Below, one piece after another: positions 8,110-15,900 of a DNA stretch of 64,000 nucleotides; position 1 is the stretch's first letter, and every line of letters begins with the position of its first letter. The stretch spans positions 1-64,000 of the forward strand of contig NZ_QENY01000009.1 of assembly GCF_003096815.1 (NCBI RefSeq), read 5' to 3'. The translations under genes were made by a program, and so were the position numbers. The DNA comes from Hallella colorans (GTDB taxonomy: Bacteria; Bacteroidota; Bacteroidia; Bacteroidales; Bacteroidaceae). The notes under the pieces were generated by a model, which was not told where the DNA came from, made no database searches, and saw only the letters and a list, made by a program, of their open reading frames with translations.

Positions 8110-8733
8110 TTATTTCTTATCTTTGTCGCTACTTGATTGAGCTTTACCTTTATATGATTTATTTAAGCCAGCAATTACTTCGTTTGTAATGTCATAAGCC
8201 TTGTCTGCATATAACAGATTGTCTCCTTGTTTGGCGAAAATCATGCCATATTTCTTATCTTTGTTATATGCGGCAAGATAGTGTTGTAGTGAGTCGTGCA
8301 ATGCTTTGTTAAATTTTTCTGTTTCTGCTTGAAATTCACTGCTAAGCCGTTGGTTTAGCACTTGTAAGTCATTGTTTTGTTTTTGCAATCCTATTTGAAC
8401 CCTTTCGGCTTGCTCTTGTGTATAAGCGTTTTGTTGTATTTTTTGCTGGAAGTTTGCGGCAGCAACTTGCAATTGTTGTTGTTTTGAAGCTAAGGTTTTT
8501 TGAATATTATTACCTTTTTGCTCGAGTATTTTGCTATATTCTTTGCAGAATTTATATTGTGACATTATAGAATCTACCTCTACATATGCCAATCTGTTAC
8601 TTGGTGCTACTTTGTCAGTTGTGTTAGAAGTTGCTTTGTCATCCATTTTGGATTTGCTTTTGTCACAAGACGATATTAAGATTGTTGACACAGTGACCAT
8701 AGACAGGATGGCGAAAAGATTTTTTGTTTTCAT
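8110..8733 (-). CDS. OmpH/Skp-family periplasmic chaperone-like lipoprotein
   Basis: About 207 residues from the ATG at 8733 (MKTKNLFAIL); the longer start at 8754 adds seven residues before the signal peptide. The lipobox LISSC places the acylated Cys at residue 23, so it is probably anchored to a membrane facing the periplasm. The centre (KILEQKGNNIQKTLASKQQQ...) is a long Gln-rich coiled coil, as in Skp, which forms tentacles that hold unfolded outer-membrane proteins. The usual family start, RLAYVEVDSI, follows the lipobox by about 25 residues. It follows the small membrane gene at 8780 and probably shares its promoter. Confidence 0.85.
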   Translation of the reverse strand: MKTKNLFAILSMVTVSTILISSCDKSKSKMDDKATSNTTDKVAPSNRLAYVEVDSIMSQYKFCKEYSKILEQKGNNIQKTLASKQQQLQVAAANFQQKIQQNAYTQEQAERVQIGLQKQNNDLQVLNQRLSSEFQAETEKFNKALHDSLQHYLAAYNKDKKYGMIFAKQGDNLLYADKAYDITNEVIAGLNKSYKGKAQSSSDKDKK

Positions 8734-8779
8734 ATTTTGTTTTCTTTTATTCAATTACCATATATAATAGGTATAATAC

Positions 8780-8974
8780 TTAAAATGCTTGCTTATTTTG
8801 GATAGCCTCCTTGTCTTGCGTCAACACACAATGTATACCACGTTTTTTCATGGCAGCATTGTCGTGTATATGTTGAGAATCAAATTTGCCATCTTTCCTA
8901 ACGATTATCTTGATAGATAGCAAAGCAACGGAAATAGCAATTATTAACATGCCCAAGAGTATGGATCCTATCAT
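8780..8974 (-). CDS. Small conserved membrane protein (hypothetical)
   Basis: 64 residues. Residues 1-23 form one hydrophobic membrane segment (MIGSILLGMLIIAISVALL). The rest is a soluble tail with MKKRGIHCVLTQDKEA. From memory, similar tails with the Arg-Gly-Ile-x-Cys...Gln-Asp pattern recur in small Bacteroidota membrane proteins, which supports it as real, but I know of no assigned function. It is first in the operon with the OmpH-like lipoprotein and has a good promoter at 9015-9044. Confidence 0.8.
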   Translation of the reverse strand: MIGSILLGMLIIAISVALLSIKIIVRKDGKFDSQHIHDNAAMKKRGIHCVLTQDKEAIQNKQAF

Positions 8975-8980
8975 TTTTAT

Positions 8981-9044
8981 TATCTTTGCACAAGATTAAG
9001 TGTTTTAATGGTTGCAAAGTTAGTGTAAAAAGACCATATCGCAA
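8981..9044. promoter_or_regulatory. Overlapping divergent promoters for pepD (+) and the small membrane protein operon (-)
   Basis: Plus strand: TATCTTTG at 8981-8988, facing pepD. Minus strand: TAACTTTG at 9022-9015 with TTG at 9044-9042 (19-base spacer), facing the gene at 8974. The two -7 boxes are only 26 bases apart and fire away from each other through shared sequence, so the two operons are likely to compete for polymerase. Confidence 0.65.
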
Positions 9045-9078
9045 AAGAAAAATAGATAAACCTTTAAAAAATAAGATT

Positions 9079-10536
9079 ATGGCAGAATTAAAACCCGCTC
9101 GCGTATTCGAGCAGTTCGCTAAGATTAACCAAATCCCTCGTCCCTCAAAACATGAAGAGCAAATTATTTCCTATCTACAACAATTTGCCAAAGAGCGCAA
9201 TTTGAGTTGTGAAGTAGATAAGACAGGCAATGTAATTATCAGAAAACCAGCCAGCAAAGGTCTTGAAAATTTGGCCGTGACGGTGTTGCAAAGCCATATG
9301 GATATGGTTTGTGACAAGTTGGTTGATGTGGAATTTGACTTCCACAAGGATCCCATTCAGACCTATGTTGAGGGAGAATGGCTGCATGCCAAGGGCACCA
9401 CTCTTGGAGCCGACGACGGTATTGGTTGTGCCATAGAACTGGCCATCCTCGATTCTAATGACATTGAACACGGACCATTGGAATGTCTCTTCACACGTGA
9501 TGAGGAGACCGGACTCACGGGTGCGTTTGGTCTTGAGGCAGGCTTTATGTCAGGAGAATATCTTATCAACTTGGACTCTGAGGACGAAGGGCAAATATTT
9601 GTGTCGTGCGCTGGCGGTATCAACACCACCGCTTCGTTCAATTTTGAACGTGAAATGGCCCCCGAAGGTCATTTCTTTTTAGAGGCTTCTGTCAAGGGAT
9701 TGATAGGTGGTCATTCTGGTGATGATATTGAGAAAAAGCGTGCCAACGCCATCAAGATACTCGCGCGGTTCCTTTATATGCAGCAAGAGAAGATGGATTT
9801 GCGCCTTGCGCAGTGGAATTCTGGTAAGATGCACAATGCCATAACACGTGATGGCAAGATCGTTTTTGCCGTTCCGTCTGATAAGAAAGACGACGTGAAG
9901 GTAGATTGGAACGTTTTCACCAAGGAGGTCGAAGACGAGTATCACGTAACAGACACCAACATGGTTTGGTCTTTGAAGAGTGCCGATGCGCAAACTGTGA
10001 TGCCAAAAAGTGTCAGCAAAAATCTTATATTGGCTTTACAAGCACTCGACAATGGTGTGTTCGCCATGTGTCAAGATAAGGCTCTCGAGTGGATGGTCGA
10101 GACCTCAAGCAATGTGGCAAGTGTTCAGAGTGAACAGTCCAAGGTGGTCGTTGTGTCGAGCCAACGTTCAAATGTGATGAGTAATTTGCGCAATATGGCC
10201 AATACCGTTAAAGCCACTTTCCAGCTTGCCGGCGCTGAGGTTGTGCAAAATGATGGATATCCGGCATGGAAAATGAATCCTAATTCTAAACTTGTTAAGA
10301 TTACGGTGGATGCTTATAAAAAGCTCTTTGGCAAGGAACCCATAGTAAAAGGCATTCATGCTGGTCTTGAATGTGGTCTGTTCTCTGAGAAATATCCTAA
10401 TCTCGACATGGTAAGTTTCGGTCCTACTTTGCGTTTTGTTCATACTCCTGACGAACGTTTACACATCCCAACTGTGCAGATGGTATGGGATCATTTGCTT
10501 GAAATATTGAAAAATATCCCTCAGGCCAAAGCATGA
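9079..10536 (+). CDS. pepD: Aminoacyl-histidine dipeptidase (PepD-type, M20)
   Basis: 485 residues from the ATG at 9079 (MAELKPARVFEQFAKINQIPRPSKHEEQI). The earlier frame start at 8986 is inside the promoter. It is a cytosolic di-zinc exopeptidase that hydrolyses dipeptides such as Xaa-His. Metal site motifs: LQSHMDMVCDK (His and Asp), TTLGADDGIGCA (bridging Asp), RDEETGLTGAFGLEA (Glu pair), LINLDSEDEG, and IHAGLECGLFSEKYP near the C-terminus. The dimerisation/lid domain contains GLIGGHSGDDI. All are intact. The lipoprotein gene at 10533 overlaps its stop by 4 bases. Confidence 0.95.
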   Translation: MAELKPARVFEQFAKINQIPRPSKHEEQIISYLQQFAKERNLSCEVDKTGNVIIRKPASKGLENLAVTVLQSHMDMVCDKLVDVEFDFHKDPIQTYVEGEWLHAKGTTLGADDGIGCAIELAILDSNDIEHGPLECLFTRDEETGLTGAFGLEAGFMSGEYLINLDSEDEGQIFVSCAGGINTTASFNFEREMAPEGHFFLEASVKGLIGGHSGDDIEKKRANAIKILARFLYMQQEKMDLRLAQWNSGKMHNAITRDGKIVFAVPSDKKDDVKVDWNVFTKEVEDEYHVTDTNMVWSLKSADAQTVMPKSVSKNLILALQALDNGVFAMCQDKALEWMVETSSNVASVQSEQSKVVVVSSQRSNVMSNLRNMANTVKATFQLAGAEVVQNDGYPAWKMNPNSKLVKITVDAYKKLFGKEPIVKGIHAGLECGLFSEKYPNLDMVSFGPTLRFVHTPDERLHIPTVQMVWDHLLEILKNIPQAKA

Positions 10537-10907
10537 TCGAATTGAAACATAAGAAATATATCATTGGTATAGTCTTGTTCTCGGCCCTGTTCATGGGCTG
10601 TGGACAAGACCATCAAGCACGCTCTTTGATCAAGGATTTCGTGAAGTCTGATATGTCAATCGAAGATTTTGATATCTTGCAATGGTCTGATATACAGTCC
10701 GCACACTTTGTCTCAGACTCCATTATACAGGTTATGCGCCAAAGGGCTGTGGAATGTAGGCAGGTAAAACCATCTACAAAATACCATCAAAGAACGGACG
10801 ATTTAAAATTTATCCATGTCAAGTATGTTACTCACAAAGATACTGTCAAGCAAACATTTTATTTGGATGACGCTATGACTGGCATTGTAAGTTTTAAAAC
10901 CGACTAA
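10533..10907 (+). CDS. Small lipoprotein (hypothetical)
   Basis: 124 residues. The first 25 are a lipoprotein signal with FSALFMGC as the lipobox, Cys at about residue 23. The mature part is small and charged, with no domain I recognise. Its ATG overlaps the pepD stop (ATGA), a sign of translational coupling. The start is supported by the overlap and by the complete signal peptide. The terminator at 10918 follows directly. Confidence 0.75.
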   Translation: MIELKHKKYIIGIVLFSALFMGCGQDHQARSLIKDFVKSDMSIEDFDILQWSDIQSAHFVSDSIIQVMRQRAVECRQVKPSTKYHQRTDDLKFIHVKYVTHKDTVKQTFYLDDAMTGIVSFKTD

Positions 10908-10917
10908 ACAAAAAACA

Positions 10918-10955
10918 CCCCAATCCACAGTATCACTACTCAGATTGGGGACTTT
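10918..10955 (+). terminator. Terminator after the pepD operon
   Basis: CCCCAATC (10918-10925) pairs with GATTGGGG (10943-10950), then ACTTTTTAAC. An A-run precedes the left arm, so it may also act on minus-strand transcripts leaving hisC. Confidence 0.75.
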
Positions 10956-11171
10956 TTAACCTTTTAAAAACTAACCTTAACCTATTGAAATGAATCTATA
11001 TTGCAAATATAAACATTTTATTCGTTTGTTTTGTCAATATTTCAGTAAACTTTCATAGGTATTTATCATTTTTTAAATTTATATGCTAAAAAAGCTCTTT
11101 TTTCGCTTTTTATATACTTATTATTGCAAATATTCATCATTTTTATTTCCTGTACCGGATCGTGCCATGGC

Positions 11172-12206
11172 TTAAAATTGTCTCAGAGCACCCAAAAGCT
11201 CAGAATTTTCACTCTTTGTTCCAACGGTGATGCGCAAACAGTTTTCGCATAGCTCCACTTCGCTTTTGTTTTTCACAACAATCCCTTTTTCTATCAAATA
11301 TTTGTATATAGATTGTGCGTCGGTCATTTTGGCCAAGAAAAAATTGCTGTCTGATGGATATACACGTTCGCATATAGGCAAATATTCAAACGCTTTCATC
11401 AATTGGCTGCGTTCTTGCAGTAACATTCTAACCCATTTTTCAACATCTTGCCTGTGCTCAAGGGCCTCGATCGCATGGCGTTGCGTCAACATGTTTATGT
11501 TATAAGGGTGTTTCACCTTGTTAAGCAATTTGATAATTTGCTTATTGGCAAAGGCCATGCCCAAACGTATGCCGGCGCATCCCCAAGCTTTGCTCATGGT
11601 GTTGAGCACTATAATATTGGGATATTTTCCTATCTCATTGCGAAAGACTTTCGCTGGCGAAAAGTCGCTATAAGCCTCATCTATCACGACGATACCGTCA
11701 AAGCCTATTATTATTTTCTCAATTTCCGTTTGTTGCAGGTTGTTTCCCGTAGGATCGTTTGGGCTGCAAAGCCAAATCACTTTCGTGTTAGCGTCGCATG
11801 TTTCAAGCATTTTTTTTGCGTTGAGCTGAAATCCCTCGCTTAGCGATACGGCTCTGTATTCCACGTCATTGATATCCGCGCATACTTTGTACGTGCCGTA
11901 TGTGGGTGCGATAGCCACTACGTTGTCTCGTCGAGGCTCGCAAAACACACGATACACCAAGTCTATTACTTCGTCGGTTCCATTCCCCAAGAAGATATTT
12001 TCTGGAGCCACGCCTTTTACCTGAGATAGCGTGCCCTTGAGTTTTGTCTGCCAAGGGTCTGGGTATCGGTTGTGAGGCTTGTTGTAAGGATTTTCGTTTG
12101 CGTCCAAAAATACGCGCGCGTCATCTTTGTCAGGCTTGTTCAATGATGTTTCATCAGGTGATAACAGCCAGATGTTTTTACGCACCAATTCTTGCAATGC
12201 TTTCAT
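11172..12206 (-). CDS. hisC: Histidinol-phosphate aminotransferase
   Basis: 344 residues, class I/II PLP aminotransferase that converts imidazole acetol phosphate and glutamate to histidinol phosphate in histidine synthesis. Motifs: FLDANENPYN near residue 33, GNGTDEVID, SPNDPTGN (Asn150), IDEAYSDF (Asp176, Tyr179), and the PLP lysine in NTMSKAWGCAGIRLG (Lys206). The usual Bacteroidota neighbours hisG, hisD and hisB are absent on both sides; hisC is alone and divergent from a lytic transglycosylase. This makes a second HisC paralogue, or a broader role with aromatic substrates, possible. It has a strong promoter at 12373-12403 and a leader of about 160 bases. Confidence 0.93.
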   Translation of the reverse strand: MKALQELVRKNIWLLSPDETSLNKPDKDDARVFLDANENPYNKPHNRYPDPWQTKLKGTLSQVKGVAPENIFLGNGTDEVIDLVYRVFCEPRRDNVVAIAPTYGTYKVCADINDVEYRAVSLSEGFQLNAKKMLETCDANTKVIWLCSPNDPTGNNLQQTEIEKIIIGFDGIVVIDEAYSDFSPAKVFRNEIGKYPNIIVLNTMSKAWGCAGIRLGMAFANKQIIKLLNKVKHPYNINMLTQRHAIEALEHRQDVEKWVRMLLQERSQLMKAFEYLPICERVYPSDSNFFLAKMTDAQSIYKYLIEKGIVVKNKSEVELCENCLRITVGTKSENSELLGALRQF

Positions 12207-12372
12207 ATATCTCGTTTTTGGGTGTTGCTAATATATCGTCGCTGCCTTGGTCCGTGTGTTCTATTAAACACGTTGACATGATGTTCTGCCCTTTACCCAT
12301 TTGGCTTCACTTGATGTAGTGTATGAGAGTTGGGGCAGAATGATATTTTATTAATTATCTTAAAAAACTATG

Positions 12373-12403
12373 CAAATGTACTGTTTTTTAAGCTATTATG
12401 CAA
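12373..12403 (-). promoter_or_regulatory. hisC promoter with long leader
   Basis: Minus strand: TTG at 12403-12401, 20-base spacer, TACATTTG at 12380-12373. Predicted leader to the ATG at 12206 is about 160 bases and contains an 8-bp inverted repeat (TTCTGCCC at 12284-12291, GGGCAGAA at 12333-12340). Confidence 0.7.
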
Positions 12404-12412
12404 TAAATGTTG

Positions 12413-12420
12413 TACTTTTG
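12413..12420 (+). promoter_or_regulatory. -7 box (TACTTTTG) of the lytic transglycosylase
   Basis: Plus-strand TACTTTTG 17 bases before the ATG at 12438. It lies ten bases from the divergent hisC -33 element, so the two promoters overlap. Confidence 0.6.
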
Positions 12421-12437
12421 TGGCCAAATAAGTTTGT

Positions 12438-13610
12438 ATGCGACATTTAATTCCAACGTTTTTTCTGTTGCTATCCTTTGCTTTAGCGTCTTGTGATAGT
12501 CAGCAGCGGTCTGAAGTTACGCCTTGGGGAACCCAAATCGGTGTCGACTCCATACCGCAAGGAGACTCGTTTGGATTTGATGACATTGTAAGCAATGGCG
12601 AGATGATCGTGCTTACGATGTCTGGGCCTGATACCTACTTTGATTATCATGGTCGTGGAATGGGCCTACAATATATGCTATGCGAGAAGTTCGCTCAGGC
12701 TATCGGGGTTTCTTTGCGTGTCGAGTTGTGCAAAGACACCACCGAGATAATCTCTCGCCTCAAGGCTGGTGATGGTGATATCGCAGCCATCCAGTTGCCC
12801 CAGTCCATCAAGGGGCTGAGTTTTGCCGGCGCGCGTGTCGACACTTTGAAAACCGCTTGGGCTGTCCAGAAAGGCAATGCGGAATTGGTAGATGCGCTAA
12901 ACCAATGGTTTAAGCCACAAATGATAGCCGAGGTCGCTCAGCGAGAGCGTTTTCTTCTGTCCACCAAGGCTATCAAACGCCGAGTCTATTCGCCCATGCT
13001 CGATCGTGCGGGCGGTGTAATCTCACGTTTCGATCACTATTTCAAGTACTACGCGTCTTTGGCCCGGTGGGATTGGCGGCTCATGGCTGCCCAGTGCTAT
13101 CAGGAGTCCACTTTCGACCCCAATGCTCGTTCATGGGCGGGTGCTTGTGGGCTCATGCAGATTATGCCGGGCACGGCCGCCCACTTGGGCTTGGAGAAAA
13201 GTCGCCTCATGGAACCTGAAGACAATATCGCTGCCGCTGCCAAATACATCAGGGAGCTCAACGGCTTGTTTCGCGACGTGCCTGCATCTGAGAGAGTGTC
13301 ATACGTTTTAGCCAGCTACAACGGTGGCCACTATCATGTACGCGACGCCATGAACTTGGCTCGAAAATATGGCAAGAATCCTAACCGCTGGGCTGATGTG
13401 CAAGAGTTTATTCTAAAACTCAGCTCACCTACTTTCTATAAGGACAATGTTGTCAAGTATGGCTACTTGCGTGGCTCAGAAACCGTGGATTATGTTTCCA
13501 AGATTCATGCGCGCTGGGCTCAATATCGAGGCGTGGCCCGGGGTGGTGGATTTTCTTTTCCCCAAACCATGCCTGAGAGATCCAAGCGTGGCAATAGATG
13601 GCACATTTGA
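12438..13610 (+). CDS. MltF-like membrane-bound lytic transglycosylase with shortened solute-binding domain
   Basis: 390 residues, a lipoprotein (FALASC, Cys19). Residues about 53-160 resemble the start and the final helix of a bacterial solute-binding domain (GEMIVLTMSGPDTYFDY; AWAVQKGNAELVDALNQWF), with the part between much shorter than normal. Residues about 205-330 are an SLT catalytic domain: catalytic Glu223 in YQESTFDPNA, GLMQIMPGTA (238-247) and ASYNGG (292-297), all intact. MltF enzymes cleave the MurNAc-GlcNAc bond to 1,6-anhydro products, and the solute-binding part tunes activity. E. coli MltF is about 518 residues, so the missing length is consistent with loss of one binding lobe. 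It stands alone between hisC and the export operon. Confidence 0.9.
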   Translation: MRHLIPTFFLLLSFALASCDSQQRSEVTPWGTQIGVDSIPQGDSFGFDDIVSNGEMIVLTMSGPDTYFDYHGRGMGLQYMLCEKFAQAIGVSLRVELCKDTTEIISRLKAGDGDIAAIQLPQSIKGLSFAGARVDTLKTAWAVQKGNAELVDALNQWFKPQMIAEVAQRERFLLSTKAIKRRVYSPMLDRAGGVISRFDHYFKYYASLARWDWRLMAAQCYQESTFDPNARSWAGACGLMQIMPGTAAHLGLEKSRLMEPEDNIAAAAKYIRELNGLFRDVPASERVSYVLASYNGGHYHVRDAMNLARKYGKNPNRWADVQEFILKLSSPTFYKDNVVKYGYLRGSETVDYVSKIHARWAQYRGVARGGGFSFPQTMPERSKRGNRWHI

Positions 13611-13705
13611 TGTGTGACCCACTACAGTCAAGGTACGAACGATAAGCTCGTATCGTTATAGAGCGTTATTCAATATGGCAAAACATGGCGCTCACAGCAA
13701 TAGCC

Positions 13706-14794
13706 TCAGCGTATTTTTTTGTAGCTCACCACGGCCCATACGTTAATGATGGCAGCAAACAACAGCAATACCAATACATTTCTGGCTATGCTTGTTAATC
13801 CACCTCCACGAATAAACACGGTGCGCATGCCATCTATAAAATAGGACACAGGGTTTAGAATTGTCATTTTGCGAGCCCAATCGGGCATGCTCGAAACAGG
13901 TGTGAACAGTCCACTAAGCAACATCACGAACATGACAATAAAAAACATCACGAACATAGCTTCTTGCATGGCCTCACTATAGTTGGATATGATAAGACCT
14001 ATCCCGCTGAAAATTAAGGCTAAAATCATGGACAAAAGATATACCAAAGCTATATTTCCTGCAGGATAAATGCCGTATGCCACCCAAGCTAAGATAATAC
14101 ATTCTGTCAGCACAAACAGTGCGATGAGCCAATAAGGTATCATCTTTGAAATAATAAACTCAAATTTGGTCACAGGCGTTACATTTATCTGCTCGATGGT
14201 GCCAGTCTCCTTTTCACTTACAATGTTAAGGGCCAGCAGAAAGCCGCACAACATGATAATCACTAACGACATCAAGGCTGGTATCATAAACAATTTGTAG
14301 CTTTTGTGTGGGTTGAACAGTGGCATCGTAGAGAAAGGGAGTGATATGGGCTGAACCTGATTTTCCTGCAAGTTTTGATTTATGATATTGGTCAGATAGG
14401 CCGACCCCATACCACCTTTGGTGCCATTCACGGCGTTGGCGGCGATGAGCACCTGTGCTCCTAAGCCGTTTATTTGCTTTAACTCATAATCTTTTGGTAT
14501 CACCAATACCACGTCGGCATCGCTGCGTTCTATGTCTTTCAGGGCTGCGTCGTAGGAGGCAGCAGTACCAGTAAATTTAAAATAAGGAGACGAGTATATG
14601 CGCTGCGTCAGCCTTTGAGACGTCATGCTATGGTCGTGGTCCACCACAGTAATGTGGATATTCTTTACCTCCAAGTTTGTTATCCATGGGAAGATGAGCA
14701 TGATAGCGATTGGAAAGATCAAGATAAGTTTTGGTATGAACGGATTATTCCGTATCTGGATAAACTCTTTTTCTATGAGATAGCGCAACGTCAT
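13706..14794 (-). CDS. ABC-2 transporter permease (YbhR-like), second of pair
   Basis: 362 residues. One membrane helix near the N-terminus (LILIFPIAIMLIFPW), then a large extracytoplasmic domain (about 40-165) and five C-terminal helices with KFEFIISKMIPYWLIALFVL. This is the ABC-2 permease layout of the YbhSR/YhhJ type. It is the last gene of the operon. Its ATG overlaps the stop of the upstream permease by 4 bases, so the two are likely coupled and form a heterodimeric channel. Substrate unknown; drugs, dyes or lipid-like compounds are typical for the family. Confidence 0.88.
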   Translation of the reverse strand: MTLRYLIEKEFIQIRNNPFIPKLILIFPIAIMLIFPWITNLEVKNIHITVVDHDHSMTSQRLTQRIYSSPYFKFTGTAASYDAALKDIERSDADVVLVIPKDYELKQINGLGAQVLIAANAVNGTKGGMGSAYLTNIINQNLQENQVQPISLPFSTMPLFNPHKSYKLFMIPALMSLVIIMLCGFLLALNIVSEKETGTIEQINVTPVTKFEFIISKMIPYWLIALFVLTECIILAWVAYGIYPAGNIALVYLLSMILALIFSGIGLIISNYSEAMQEAMFVMFFIVMFVMLLSGLFTPVSSMPDWARKMTILNPVSYFIDGMRTVFIRGGGLTSIARNVLVLLLFAAIINVWAVVSYKKIR

Positions 14795-15885
14795 GACAAT
14801 CTTATTTTAAACTTCTTAAAAGCAATGGTCAACAACAATAGCGTCATGCCAGCCAGTACTAACAGCTCCTTGTAGATCATCTCCACACCCACGCCCATGA
14901 TCATGATTTTTCTGACAGCTGACACATACCAGCGAGTTGGTACGATGGCAGACACATATTGCAACAAGATGGGCAAACTCTCGATGGGATAAATCATGCC
15001 CGAGAGCATGGTGCTGGGCATAATAAGTAGCATGCCTGATATCAACAAAGCTACAACTTGTGTTTTGGCAGCCACGCTAATGAGCAAGCCCAATGATAAC
15101 GAAAGTATGATATAGAGCAGTGAAACGCCAGTGATAGTCAGGATGCTGCCTGCAATGGGCACCGACAAAACAAATTTGGAGATGAGTAAGATGCAAGTTA
15201 AAATCAAGATTGACAATACAAAATAAGGCACTGTCTTGGCTATCATGATATAGATAGGTTTGATGGGCGACACTAACAACACCTCCATGGTGCCTCTTTC
15301 TTTCTCGCGCACAATACTTACCGATGTCATCATGGCGCAAATTAACATCAAGAGCATTCCCATGATGCCAGGAACAAAATTGTAGGCACTTTTCATCTGT
15401 GGGTTGTACAACAGTTTGATATTGGCTAATGGTTGGTTTGAGGTGTGGCTGTCATTTGTCAGTTCGTCCATGATGATCTGTTGTGCGTAGTTCACTTGTT
15501 GCTCGGCCATGTTGGGATCGGTGTAGTCTACAAGCATCTGTACTTGTGCTTGTCGACTGAAACGATTGTTGGCAAACCCATTAGAGAACGCTATTGCCAT
15601 GTTCACTTTGTTGTCTGCCAACAACTGCTTAGCCTCAGCGGTCGTTCCAACAGTGTTTGTAATGACGAAATACTCAGAGGCGTCAATGCGCTTTGCCACC
15701 TCATTTATACGCTGATCCATTGTCGAAGTGACGATAGCCACTTTTACATTTTTAACGTCGCTTGTAATGGCAAATCCGAAGATAAGCATCATTACGATGG
15801 GCATGCCAAACAAGATGAGCATGGTACGTTTGTCGCGTACGATGTGCTTGGTTTCCTTGACAACGAATGATATAAACTGTTTCAT
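14791..15885 (-). CDS. ABC-2 transporter permease (YbhS-like), first of pair
   Basis: 364 residues, same layout as the downstream partner: N-terminal helix (ILFGMPIVMMLIFGFAI), a periplasmic domain of about 130 residues and a block of five C-terminal helices. The SIVREKERGTMEVLLVSP segment before helix 3 is the conserved coupling region of this family. Fifteen bases separate it from the ATPase gene. Confidence 0.9.
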   Translation of the reverse strand: MKQFISFVVKETKHIVRDKRTMLILFGMPIVMMLIFGFAITSDVKNVKVAIVTSTMDQRINEVAKRIDASEYFVITNTVGTTAEAKQLLADNKVNMAIAFSNGFANNRFSRQAQVQMLVDYTDPNMAEQQVNYAQQIIMDELTNDSHTSNQPLANIKLLYNPQMKSAYNFVPGIMGMLLMLICAMMTSVSIVREKERGTMEVLLVSPIKPIYIMIAKTVPYFVLSILILTCILLISKFVLSVPIAGSILTITGVSLLYIILSLSLGLLISVAAKTQVVALLISGMLLIMPSTMLSGMIYPIESLPILLQYVSAIVPTRWYVSAVRKIMIMGVGVEMIYKELLVLAGMTLLLLTIAFKKFKIRLS

Positions 15886-15900
15886 CGCTATATTTATTGG

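Noticed and set aside
12207..12311. Possible hisC leader peptide of about 40 codons on the minus strand
   Set aside because: No run of histidine codons as expected for attenuation, and it overlaps hisC out of frame.
13638..13657. AACGATA-AGCTCG-TATCGTT hairpin after the lytic transglycosylase
   Set aside because: Only 7 AT-rich pairs and no T-run; too weak to call a terminator.
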